IMG/VR virus record: IMGVR_UViG_3300025096_000135
Coordinates: 1 to 23,703 of that record
Length of the DNA: 23,703 nt
Direction: 5' to 3' (one strand)
Origin: a virus
The translations under genes were made by a program, and so were the position numbers. The notes beneath the pieces are model-generated. The model had not been told where the DNA came from. It did not search any database and worked only from the letters and a program-made list of their open reading frames with translations. Numbering within the stretch: position 1 is the stretch's first letter; the number at the start of each line of letters is the position of its first letter. This document shows, piece after piece, positions 16,555-23,703 of this stretch.

Positions 16555-16563
16555 AATAAATAG
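16555..16563 (-). promoter_or_regulatory. Candidate late-promoter box CTATTTATT before the sheath gene
   Basis: In the 113-base gap between the gp15-like and sheath genes, the minus strand reads CTTTTGTTCAACTATTTATT. The CAACTATTTA part recurs at 19273-19281. It lies 70 bases before the sheath start, leaving room for a leader with the AAGGAG site. The rest of the gap is A/T-rich with no clear hairpin. Confidence 0.4.
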
Positions 16564-16598
16564 TTGAACAAAAGAGGAAAGCCCTAAATAAGTCAAAA

Positions 16599-17486
16599 CT
16601 ACTCTCGATAAAATGGCACATTTCCGCTAGTGTGTAAATGTTCGGGGATATCACCAAAGACCACATGTTCACGGGGTATTTTAACTTCTACAGCATTTTC
16701 TCGTCTAACAATCTTGGGTCTGTCTTCATTCTTGTCGCCGCCAATAATATATCCTCGGACTTTAAGAGAAATTTGAGTTTCATAGCCGCGTGCGTCTTCG
16801 TTCATTGATGCGGCATTGTTGCTTAACTCATAGCTAGGCTCTATAAATGTCTCGAACTGATGTCCGTCTTTAAAAACATTAAAATAATTTGGGCCACCTG
16901 TAGAAGTCATAAAGGGGGTTATAGCTTCATTGATTTGCTGTTGATATTCAGATTTAATTGTCAGGGTATATCCGGCTTCTACATAAATCGGGATCGGCAT
17001 TGTAATCGTCTCATAAACAACTTTTTTATTCTTTCTCGGAAAGTTCTTTTGCCCTGTTCCAATTGTATTAACTATTAATTTCTTTGAATCGGCATTGGCA
17101 AAATTAGCCGTTTTATCTTGTTTAATAACTCTGGCTATTGTCATTGTGCCGCCTTTATTATCTTGACGATTTGGAATAGCCGCATAAAGTGCACCCCGTT
17201 TAGCTATATCTTTGTCAACCGATATTCTTTCAAGAGTCATAATGGGATATATTAGCCAACCATTGGCATCTCTAAGATCTTTGTTGTACTTAATTTGATA
17301 GGCTCGTTCTGCTCCGACCCAGATAAAAGGTATTTTTTTAAAGCCCTTGTTTGTCGTGCAAAATATATTTAACTCATCATCAATATAGTCAAAAAGAGCA
17401 CGATCAATCGTCTCTATTGTCGAGGGCATAAAGGGAATTTCTTGGAGTGGTGCCAAGTCGGGTGTTTTTGGGTTATCAGGTGGCAT
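16599..17486 (-). CDS. Tail sheath stabiliser/tail completion protein (gp15-like)
   Basis: This 295-aa protein has features of the gp15 family, which forms the hexameric ring closing the tail at the neck. An N-terminal helix ALFDYIDDELNIFCTT precedes KKIPFIWVGAERAYQIK (about 50-66). LIYPIMTLERISVDK follows, then the central VYETITMPIPIYVEAGYTLT (about 160-180), which corresponds to the T4 'YELSIFTRY' strand. Next are a helix QQQINEAITPFM and the end strand ETQISLKVRGYIIG. T4 gp15 is 272 aa. The gene overlaps the previous one by 11 bases, has an AGGGA Shine-Dalgarno, and is followed by the sheath gene. Position and pattern agree, so I consider this call fairly safe. Confidence 0.78.
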   Translation of the reverse strand: MPPDNPKTPDLAPLQEIPFMPSTIETIDRALFDYIDDELNIFCTTNKGFKKIPFIWVGAERAYQIKYNKDLRDANGWLIYPIMTLERISVDKDIAKRGALYAAIPNRQDNKGGTMTIARVIKQDKTANFANADSKKLIVNTIGTGQKNFPRKNKKVVYETITMPIPIYVEAGYTLTIKSEYQQQINEAITPFMTSTGGPNYFNVFKDGHQFETFIEPSYELSNNAASMNEDARGYETQISLKVRGYIIGGDKNEDRPKIVRRENAVEVKIPREHVVFGDIPEHLHTSGNVPFYRE

Positions 17487-17967
17487 CGAATAGTCCCTCT
17501 CTTGAATAATAACAAGTCGCTACGATTTCGAATTTGTGATCAATCTGTCCAAATAACTGCCTTGCCCAGTTAAGGCTTGTTATTTCATAGAAGTAATCAC
17601 CATATAATACAAAATCGCCTTCTCTAACATATAGGTCTTGATCTTCTATTAACCTTCGTTTGTGAAAATATATTGTAATTGTATTTGCTTTATCAATTCC
17701 AACAGATTCATCTGCTTTTGTCTCAGTACCTTCATAATCAACAAGGGCATAAACCCTGACTGGTGAAAGAAAAGATTTCTCTATCGCCTCGCCATAAAGA
17801 TCATTATAGTTTGTGATGCTTTGATCTATTGGATAGTATACTATTTGTTGACCAATAACGCGCTCAATAAGTTCATCATTTACCTGCTTAACAAGGTTTC
17901 TTTCCTTCTCGCCAAGAAATAATGGGGGAGGTGGTTGCGTTGGTTGGGACCATTTATCGTCAGCCAT
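17476..17967 (-). CDS. Neck protein, gp14-like candidate
   Basis: This 163-aa protein sits between the gp13-like and gp15-like genes. A Pro-rich start (PTQPPPPLFLG) leads into a helix with a Tyr-rich strand (GQQIVYYPIDQS, about 39-50). A strand-rich domain follows with NTITIYFHKRRLIEDQDLYV (about 95-114), EGDFVLYGDYFYEITSLNW and a final strand HKFEIVATC. Neck proteins of the gp14 type are short and beta-rich and join the head to the tail-completion ring. T4 gp14 is longer (256 aa), so this would be a reduced version. The ATG has GGAGG seven bases upstream, immediately after the previous stop. The call rests mainly on position and general pattern. Confidence 0.6.
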   Translation of the reverse strand: MADDKWSQPTQPPPPLFLGEKERNLVKQVNDELIERVIGQQIVYYPIDQSITNYNDLYGEAIEKSFLSPVRVYALVDYEGTETKADESVGIDKANTITIYFHKRRLIEDQDLYVREGDFVLYGDYFYEITSLNWARQLFGQIDHKFEIVATCYYSREGLFDAT

Positions 17968-17978
17968 TTATTCCCTCC

Positions 17979-19253
17979 TTATCCAACAAATACGCCTGCT
18001 GGTATATTTTGATTAACTGTGTTAACTGAGTCTGCGATGGAAGCATCTTTCTCGGCTAAAGCGTGATATGTTAATTCGTCTAACGTCTCTTTTAGTTCTG
18101 TTCTTAAATTGGCTTGATCTTCCCTTCCCTCGGCAATTAATGCTGGACCGTTAAGAGTAACTGATTCGCCTGGGATGGGCACAGTGGCGAACTTGGAACG
18201 AATATGTCCTAATGTTTCTTTTGCCAACGAGAGCGCAAATCTACGAATCCACTGTTTTCCAATTGAATTAATATTTTTATAAGGAAGGTTTGCTAAAGGA
18301 ACTGTGTTCATATTGTTGATTCCGTCAACGAGGGAGCCAGAGGATGCGGTCCACGAATCTTCTACAATTCTAAAATTAAACCAAAAATAAGATGGACTTG
18401 AATTTGTATTTGGTGGGGTGGGGAATAGCCTTAACATATTATTATTTAATTCAAAAGAATAATGTGAATTTCTTGTATATATTGAATCCTCAAACGCCAT
18501 TGCTTGTGCTTTATTTTGCCAAACAGGAATTAGCTGAAACGTTGAATCGTCTGCATATTGTCCATAATTTGCTAAATTGCCAACGGTATTAAGTCCGCCA
18601 TAGTATCCGAAAAATCTCCACATAGAAGACGGTGTTTTATAATAGACTTTATCAACGATTATTTTGCTACCGCTTGTAAAGCCAGCGTAGGGAACTGGGT
18701 TTTTAGTCGCGACATCTACATTATGCACACTTGCGCTATTTAATACTTCTTGCAAATCATAGTCTGAAACACCACCAGTTGTTCGAAGTGATGCCGAGTA
18801 TATTCTTGAAGTGCCTCCGGCGCGAGCATCAGTAGAAAATGCTTCCGATATTCTTTGAGAATATGTAAATGTAGACTTGGGATATTTAAGAGCAACGTGT
18901 GAGCTACTAAGGCTTGATGTTATTGTGCCATGTCGATCAAAGGTTCCAGTTGTCATACCCAAAACATCAGGTAATATATTTTTTGCCTGATGCATGTTGA
19001 CAATATATGAATATTCTAAAACTGCCTCTTCATATCCGGCATAGATGCTGCCTGTGGTGATCTCAAGATCTAAGATGTCTCCACCAAGTTTTTTATATGT
19101 GTATGCAACTTGCTCAGCGGCTCCTGATAGGAACTCTACAGAGCCTGTGAACATTCCAAACGGGCACTCGCCAGCCACGCTACCTGCTGTTCCAGTGGCG
19201 GGCAATACAATCGCGCTAGTGGTGCTCTTTGGGGTAAGAGTGGGAATCGCCAT
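17979..19253 (-). CDS. Neck/head completion protein, gp13-like candidate
   Basis: This 424-aa protein is the first gene after the major capsid protein. The C-terminal helices contain WIRRFALSLAKETLGHIRSK, then PIPGESVTLNGPALIAEGRE (about 337-380). I recognise this arrangement from gp13-type neck proteins of T4-like phages: helix, Ser/Pro loop, 'LNG..L..EG', then a charged helix. The N-terminal ~300 residues are Ser/Thr/Tyr-rich and may hold an extra virion domain; T4 gp13 is 309 aa. Neck proteins close the filled head and receive the tail. The start has GAGGAG about 12 bases upstream and lies just after a terminator, so the gene may have its own promoter. Confidence 0.62.
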   Translation of the reverse strand: MAIPTLTPKSTTSAIVLPATGTAGSVAGECPFGMFTGSVEFLSGAAEQVAYTYKKLGGDILDLEITTGSIYAGYEEAVLEYSYIVNMHQAKNILPDVLGMTTGTFDRHGTITSSLSSSHVALKYPKSTFTYSQRISEAFSTDARAGGTSRIYSASLRTTGGVSDYDLQEVLNSASVHNVDVATKNPVPYAGFTSGSKIIVDKVYYKTPSSMWRFFGYYGGLNTVGNLANYGQYADDSTFQLIPVWQNKAQAMAFEDSIYTRNSHYSFELNNNMLRLFPTPPNTNSSPSYFWFNFRIVEDSWTASSGSLVDGINNMNTVPLANLPYKNINSIGKQWIRRFALSLAKETLGHIRSKFATVPIPGESVTLNGPALIAEGREDQANLRTELKETLDELTYHALAEKDASIADSVNTVNQNIPAGVFVG

Positions 19254-19272
19254 TAAATATAAGTCTCCTCAC

Positions 19273-19281
19273 CTTAAATAG
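19273..19281 (-). promoter_or_regulatory. Candidate late-promoter box CTATTTAAG
   Basis: The minus strand reads CTCAACTATTTAAGG just downstream of the capsid terminator and 20 bases before the gp13-like start. It shares CAACTATTTA with the box before the sheath gene. The short distance to the Shine-Dalgarno weakens the call. Confidence 0.3.
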
Positions 19282-19290
19282 TTGAGCAAT

Positions 19291-19323
19291 AAAAGAAAAC
19301 CCCCGCCAATTGAATGACGAGGG
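19291..19323 (-). terminator. Rho-independent terminator after the major capsid gene
   Basis: The minus-strand RNA forms a 9-bp stem CCCTCGTCA / TGGCGGGGG with loop TTCAAT, followed by TTTTCTTTT. Two of the pairs are G-U on the minus strand and would be C-A mismatches on the plus strand, so the hairpin is built for minus-strand RNA. It would cap the scaffold-capsid transcript. Confidence 0.82.
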
Positions 19324-19355
19324 CAATCTTTTATATTATCGCTTGTTCGTTTCTA

Positions 19356-21188
19356 TTAAACGAGGTCTACGACGACAACTACTCCATACATGTCAGGACG
19401 AACCATCTTCTTACCGTAGCGCGTCATGACTCCCTTGCGGGGCACGAAGTCTTCGGTTCCGAAGATAGTGGGCGTGACTTGTAGCGGAACATATGGAGCA
19501 TAGACGTATCCACTCTCCAAGAAAGATCCGCCCTTACGACCAACGAGAACAATGTTCCGTGGGAAGTAGGGGTCAACATAGACATCCCATTTCTTGGAAA
19601 GAGCACCTGTCTTGACTGCACCAACGGTACCCCTGTCAACATCACCAGTGACATTTGCACGGAATCCCGCAGTAAACTCAAGGACGTTAGCAACTTCAGG
19701 TCCAACGACGATGAAGTTAGCGCCACCTCTTAGAGTCTTACGGTGAATCTGTGCCGAAACATCATTGATTGTTTCAACAAGAGTCTCATACCATTCGGAA
19801 ACGGTACCCGTGAAGTCGGGAGTTGCTGTAGTGGCACCAATCTCCAGACCACCTGAGTTGCCTGTTCTGTTAACAAACTTGCCAGCGTGACGTGACCAGT
19901 AATATGTACCAGCGGTTGCACCCTTGACTAGATCCTCAAGAATCTCACGATCAATTTCTAGAGCAATTTGCTCAGAGAGAATTGAAGTAAGCTCGACCTC
20001 GGCATCCAAGTTGTGATAGGCATTAAGATCCTGTCCCAACTCAGGTGTCCACTTGGCCTTGAGCTTCTTGGTAATCGCGGTGATACTTACAGAATCAACC
20101 TTGATGTCGATCTCGGGGATAAGCCCGTCTTCTGTTCCAACTGCGTTGGTTGCTTCCTCAAGTCCCCAGAGCGGATCACCAACAACGGAGCCGACTGCGT
20201 TACTGACAACGAAATCGTCATCAATAGAATATTCAACCGTGACGGTGTTGTCACCACCAGTACCGTCGCCATCGGTATAAGAAGCTGACAAGTTCGCAAT
20301 TGTGCGAGTATCAGAATGGAAGAAGACCAACACATGTGTCGGATCACCATCTGACGGTTGCCACAATCCTCTGTCAGAACCAGAGAAAGCAGTCAAACGA
20401 CGTGCTTGGCCATCAGCAGCGTTACCCAGGGTACCAGAGACACCAACCAAGTTATCTAGGTTAAGCTGTGTTAACGAGCTAAGCAGAATTTTACCAACAT
20501 ACACGTTGGTTGTTCCAGAAGTGAAATCTGGATCGTAGCGGCAAAGCCGCTCCAGTGTGCCTGATGCTGCGATACAAGCCGCGTTAGTGCCCGCCAGTCC
20601 AGCAGAATAAAGCCTAGCTTGCTTGAGTTCTCCATCACCCATGCCGCTTGCACCAAAACACCCTGAAATTACAGGAATAATATTTGCAGACACGGATCCT
20701 GTGGGAGAAGAATAACCATTGTTTAGGTTATAAAAACTTCTCTCATTGTCTGGAGCCGATAAGCTAACACCACCGGTAATTTCGGCACCGACCTTTCCGC
20801 CACCATACAGTGAACCAGGGTTGATTAAACCACCCCTAGCACCTGTGTCATCCGACGTGGTGAAGTCAAGGAAGAAAATGAGCCCACTTGGGAGACTCAT
20901 TGGTTGAACACTGACGAGATCGTTAGCGATCAGTCCGCCGAATACACGGCGAACGATTGGAAATGCAACAGCCGCGAAGCCCTCGACATCACCACCAGCC
21001 ATTGACGAAACCTCACGAAGAAGCTCCTTGGCTTGATTTTCAAGAAGACGAGCCATGCTGTTTCTTGTTTGGTCATTGTCTAAACCTTCCAGAAGTCCGG
21101 TGCGTTCCCACTTTGTTAAAAGTGCAGCACCTTCTTTTGAAAGGTCTCTATCAACAATACCTTCAGTTAATTTATTTAATACGGACAT
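19356..21188 (-). CDS. Major capsid protein (gp23-like)
   Basis: This 610-aa protein shows T4 gp23-type landmarks. VRRVFGGLIANDLVSVQPMS (79-98) parallels gp23 'VRRAIPNLIAFDICGVQPM'. ITAITKKLKAKWTPELGQDL, LDAEVELTSILSEQIALEID and the C-terminal GYVYAPYVPLQVTP with MTRYGKKMVRPDMYG follow in order. T4 gp23 is 521 aa; extra Gly/Ser/Asp-rich sequence is visible around residues 115-350 and may form a surface domain. The N-terminus has several L-x-E sites (residues 7-9, 32-34, 48-50) like the T4 prohead protease cleavage consensus, so it may be trimmed on maturation. The start overlaps the scaffold stop by one base (TAATG). GGAGG lies in the end of the scaffold gene. Confidence 0.93.
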   Translation of the reverse strand: MSVLNKLTEGIVDRDLSKEGAALLTKWERTGLLEGLDNDQTRNSMARLLENQAKELLREVSSMAGGDVEGFAAVAFPIVRRVFGGLIANDLVSVQPMSLPSGLIFFLDFTTSDDTGARGGLINPGSLYGGGKVGAEITGGVSLSAPDNERSFYNLNNGYSSPTGSVSANIIPVISGCFGASGMGDGELKQARLYSAGLAGTNAACIAASGTLERLCRYDPDFTSGTTNVYVGKILLSSLTQLNLDNLVGVSGTLGNAADGQARRLTAFSGSDRGLWQPSDGDPTHVLVFFHSDTRTIANLSASYTDGDGTGGDNTVTVEYSIDDDFVVSNAVGSVVGDPLWGLEEATNAVGTEDGLIPEIDIKVDSVSITAITKKLKAKWTPELGQDLNAYHNLDAEVELTSILSEQIALEIDREILEDLVKGATAGTYYWSRHAGKFVNRTGNSGGLEIGATTATPDFTGTVSEWYETLVETINDVSAQIHRKTLRGGANFIVVGPEVANVLEFTAGFRANVTGDVDRGTVGAVKTGALSKKWDVYVDPYFPRNIVLVGRKGGSFLESGYVYAPYVPLQVTPTIFGTEDFVPRKGVMTRYGKKMVRPDMYGVVVVVDLV

Positions 21189-22150
21189 TATTTATTACCT
21201 CCTTTAATGCCTGCTAGCGCTCTCATCCGATCAAAATGCGGGTTTTGAGCACTAAGTGCCTCCCTTCTTCGGGGAAGCGTTGGTGACGGTTTCTCTACTG
21301 CTTCGCGGAGTGATTGTGGAGATTTACTATTTCTAGAACTTCCCACTGCGCTTTGAAGGGTTTCGTAAATAACCTTCGCCTCTTCTACAGAATCTGCGTT
21401 TGTAATAGACTCGACAATTTTAATTTTTTGTCGCTCATTCAAGGAGGTGCTATTTAATACACGATTAGTATAAAGTAAACGAGCGTTGGAAAGATTAACT
21501 TTTTCCAATCGCTCTTTAAGATGTAAAACTGTTTGTTGTAATTTGTTTGCCTTTGTTTTATAGGTTTCCACTTGCTCCATATACATGCCTGCTTCTTCTC
21601 TAGCTTTTTCTAGTGCGGCATGTTCTTCTGCAAGTTCATCGTCCTTAAGGGCGGCAAGGTGAACTTTTTGTCCCTCTAAATTTCTAGCTGTTGGAGTTGT
21701 GCGTCCTCCAAGTCCTTGGTCTGGAATGCCCAGATCAACTTTTAGCTCTTCTGCTATAGCGTTAAGAATCATTTCATCAAGTTCAATGTCTTCGTCGCCG
21801 TCGCTTTCTACGATATCGTCTTCAAGTTCTTCTGCAAGGTCTTCATGAGTTTCTTCGGCAACCGTAGAACCCTCATCATCGAGGGCACGTTCTAAAGCTT
21901 CAAGATCGAGTCGAACCATAATTGGATCATCACCCTCCTCAACAGCAAAAGGAACCTCGTCCATTACCGGGCTTGGGTCTTCTTCTTCTTCGAGTTCTCC
22001 GAAAAGGTCTTCCTCTCCTTCAATAAGAGACTCGACTGCGGCTTTAACCTCAGAGGAATACTTTTCGATAATCGTCGCTTCTGCGTTTTTGATAGCCGCC
22101 TCTTTAAGTGCCTCGGCGTCAACTATGGCTTGCTCAAGCAAATTGGACAT
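21188..22150 (-). CDS. Prohead core scaffold protein (gp22-like)
   Basis: This 320-aa, strongly acidic, helical protein is encoded immediately before the capsid protein, as gp22 is in T4. The N-terminal helix (MSNLLEQAIVDAEALKEAA) is followed by a Glu/Asp-rich region (about 45-145, e.g. LFGELEEEEDPSP) and a coiled coil (about 170-230). A basic C-terminus contains ALSAQNPHFDRMRALAGIKG, which would contact the capsid shell. L-x-E sites such as SLIEG fit cleavage by a prohead protease, which is not in this window. A longer frame begins at 22165, but its ATGGAG holds the GGAG Shine-Dalgarno for ATG 22148-22150 and has no site of its own, so I choose 22150. Confidence 0.82.
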   Translation of the reverse strand: MSNLLEQAIVDAEALKEAAIKNAEATIIEKYSSEVKAAVESLIEGEEDLFGELEEEEDPSPVMDEVPFAVEEGDDPIMVRLDLEALERALDDEGSTVAEETHEDLAEELEDDIVESDGDEDIELDEMILNAIAEELKVDLGIPDQGLGGRTTPTARNLEGQKVHLAALKDDELAEEHAALEKAREEAGMYMEQVETYKTKANKLQQTVLHLKERLEKVNLSNARLLYTNRVLNSTSLNERQKIKIVESITNADSVEEAKVIYETLQSAVGSSRNSKSPQSLREAVEKPSPTLPRRREALSAQNPHFDRMRALAGIKGGNK

Positions 22151-22183
22151 AGATATCAACTCCATAAAATATATTCAGTCACA

Positions 22184-22192
22184 ATTAAATAG
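22184..22192 (-). promoter_or_regulatory. Candidate late-promoter box CTATTTAAT before scaffold-capsid pair
   Basis: The minus strand reads CTTTTTAGAACACTATTTAATTG in the gap before the scaffold gene, 34 bases upstream of the chosen start. A promoter here would give a separate strong transcript for scaffold and capsid ending at the 19291-19323 terminator. The rest of the gap shows no clear hairpin. Confidence 0.4.
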
Positions 22193-22236
22193 TGTTCTAA
22201 AAAGTTAACAGCCTGCTTTTATGCTTAATTGCTGCA

Positions 22237-23481
22237 TCAGTCGTTTGTCTTTCCAGCACCAACGATATCACAAGCAATGCAGAACAATTTTTCTGTGCCA
22301 ATATTATCGTTACGGACGGCGGCTGTCCAATTTGTAGCATCCGTACTGCTCCAAATTCTTCCGCTGTTCCCTACTGCGACGGCCGTTACATGATCCGTAG
22401 CTATATCGTTCAGTTGGGTGCTATCAGGGGTTGACGGAGTATCCCAAGTATCTCCCGGTCCTCTAGCAGATGCGGTGAATGCTGTAGTCTTTATTGTGCC
22501 ACCTGCTCCAGCGGAGATCCATTTATTTACTGAGCCTTTCATATATACGAGTCCAAATAAATTATTAGACGTGCCAAGCTGGGCGGAAATCTCATCCCAG
22601 TCCACAGTTGGATGATCATTACTTCCCGACATGTCCGCAACGGGGACGATAGAAGTCCACCCGTCACCCGTAGATCCGGCAACTACCCATCGACCAGCCC
22701 CATCATATGCCATTGTATACCAATCTTTAGTTCCATCCAAAGCACCCATATCTGTCCAAGAAGCGCCATCATCCACGCTTTTCCATATATGAGATTGAAC
22801 TATCGCTAACCAGTTGCCGGATGTGCCTCCCTCATAACAGACGGCTCGACAATAATCATCAACCGTGTTGTCGAGGTCGAGCATGTTAAAAAGTGCGCCC
22901 CCGTTGGTCGATCTTCCGATGTTACGATATTCACCGGCATCATCGTTGTCCGCTACCTGTACGCCGCCTCTAACCCAAGTAGCATTACCAAAGCCAATCT
23001 GCCCATTAGAAACATAGTTATTGCCATATGGAACAGAACCTGAAGTCCAGTGGCTAGCGGTTGCGTATGTTGGGCGTCCAGCGCCATCAAGATCAGAAGG
23101 TTGGCAAGATTGAGAGTTTATAAAGGTTGTATTCCCCTTGGCTCCAGACTTAAGTTCAAATCCAAGCATCCATCGAGGAACTGGCGGATCATCGGTGGAT
23201 TCGCCATAGGCAATAGAGTTTGTTTGTCCACTACCAATATCTATAATAAAGCCGCCTCGTGCCCCGTTGCCATCCAGCCCAGGACCGTCACCCCATCCGT
23301 TAAGACCGTTTGATGCAGTAGTTGTATAAACATAACCTAGTCTTCCGCCTGCCATCCATCTTCCGGCTACACCAGCGGGAATGGTCGAGGTGCCAATCTT
23401 TATAATAGAAGTCTTGGCAACGCCATCAATACTTACAATATCTCCGATATCAACACCATCTATTTTAACTGCATCAGCCAC
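22237..23481 (-). CDS. Beta-propeller-like virion protein with Asp-box, probable adhesin
   Basis: The N-terminus has short repeats VKIDGVDIGDIVSIDG and AKTSIIKIG (5-30), a motif I associate with phage fibres and appendages. The C-terminal half looks like BNR/sialidase-type propeller blades. SVDDGASW (235-242) is a perfect Asp-box SxDxGxxW, and SSTDATNW (378-385) is a degenerate one. Between them are repeated strand patterns such as WYTMAYDGAGRWVVAGS. No sialidase catalytic set is evident, so binding rather than cleavage is likely. It uses a GTG start overlapping the previous stop by one base (TAGTG), so translation is probably coupled. It may recognise host surface glycans or decorate the capsid; its position before the scaffold gene leaves both open. 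Confidence 0.65.
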   Translation of the reverse strand: MADAVKIDGVDIGDIVSIDGVAKTSIIKIGTSTIPAGVAGRWMAGGRLGYVYTTTASNGLNGWGDGPGLDGNGARGGFIIDIGSGQTNSIAYGESTDDPPVPRWMLGFELKSGAKGNTTFINSQSCQPSDLDGAGRPTYATASHWTSGSVPYGNNYVSNGQIGFGNATWVRGGVQVADNDDAGEYRNIGRSTNGGALFNMLDLDNTVDDYCRAVCYEGGTSGNWLAIVQSHIWKSVDDGASWTDMGALDGTKDWYTMAYDGAGRWVVAGSTGDGWTSIVPVADMSGSNDHPTVDWDEISAQLGTSNNLFGLVYMKGSVNKWISAGAGGTIKTTAFTASARGPGDTWDTPSTPDSTQLNDIATDHVTAVAVGNSGRIWSSTDATNWTAAVRNDNIGTEKLFCIACDIVGAGKTND

Positions 23482-23703
23482 TATAGTTCAATCCAGTCAT
23501 TGCTTGGGTTAAAATATATAACATTTGCCACACTAGTTCCGAAACCAACTACTCTTACGACAGCACCTGGGGCTGCGGGTGCAGTAAAATCAATTTCTCC
23601 TATAGCCTCCGAAACATAACAAGCTGCGCCCTTAGCAAAAGAACCCTGCACGGATGATAAGTGGTGGAATCCGCGCAATAATACGCCATCGCTAGGATCG
23701 GCT
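23481..23703 (-). CDS. C-terminal fragment of a virion structural or fibre protein
   Basis: The frame is open to the right edge, so the N-terminus lies outside the window; 73 residues are visible. An internal TTG at 23676-23678 is not a likely start because the frame continues upstream (ADPSDGVLL). The fragment reads DGVLLRGFHHLSS, then AACYVSEAIGEIDF, VVRVVGFGTS and IYFNPSNDWIEL. This small beta-rich module, ending with an 'IYFNPSxxWxEL' strand, is one I associate with the C-termini of structural and fibre proteins in marine phages. It would often serve as a surface or trimer-forming domain. It is coupled to the next gene by a one-base overlap. Confidence 0.65.
   Translation of the reverse strand, partial: ADPSDGVLLRGFHHLSSVQGSFAKGAACYVSEAIGEIDFTAPAAPGAVVRVVGFGTSVANVIYFNPSNDWIEL

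Noticed and set aside
22151-22165. Upstream ATG as the scaffold start
   Set aside because: This ATG has no Shine-Dalgarno; its own bases GGAG serve the ATG 15 bases downstream.
1-23703. tRNA genes, CRISPR arrays, insertion sequences, integrase or attachment sites
   Set aside because: None was seen on either strand by eye; short or degenerate examples could still be missed without a dedicated scan.

Overview
The window is part of the late (virion) gene cluster of a tailed phage with a contractile tail, a distant T4-like myovirus (Caudoviricetes). The resemblance is closest to T4-like phages of marine bacteria, but that comes from recognised protein patterns, not from a search. Every convincing gene is on the minus strand, so transcription runs from the right edge to the left. 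Genes are packed tightly, with 1-13 base overlaps or short gaps, mostly with good Shine-Dalgarno sites. No tRNA, CRISPR array, insertion sequence or integration gene was seen.

In transcription order: (1) 23703-22237 holds the end of a structural protein and a beta-propeller-like (Asp-box) adhesin candidate. (2) 22150-19356 holds the acidic prohead scaffold (gp22-like) and the major capsid protein (gp23-like), closed by a strand-specific terminator at 19291-19323. (3) 19253-16599 holds three neck and tail-completion genes, read as gp13-, gp14- and gp15-like. (4) 16485-12912 holds the tail sheath (gp18, unusually long at 989 aa) and tail tube (gp19). (5) 12843-9122 holds the gp26-like zinc-ribbon protein, a short 58-aa ORF behind a T7 run (possible frameshift partner), a perfect hairpin terminator, a 108-aa conserved-looking protein and the tape measure protein. 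(6) 9116-2246 holds baseplate genes: two gp48/gp54-like tube-cap candidates, a LysM gp53-like protein, a 1145-aa structural protein and a 438-aa protein of unknown role. (7) 2235-1 holds a non-structural cassette: an exonuclease-less family A DNA polymerase, a divergent tubulin/FtsZ-like protein and a small membrane protein cut by the left edge.

The structural genes would work together as follows. The scaffold guides assembly of the capsid. The neck proteins close the head and cap the tail. The tape measure sets tail length with its chaperones. The sheath and tube are polymerised on a baseplate built from the genes between 9116 and about 3640. The portal, terminase and prohead protease are not in the window. 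The most unusual part is the left end, where a polymerase overlaps a tubulin-like gene, followed at once by a one-helix membrane protein. The possible frameshift at the tail-chaperone locus is the second point of interest.
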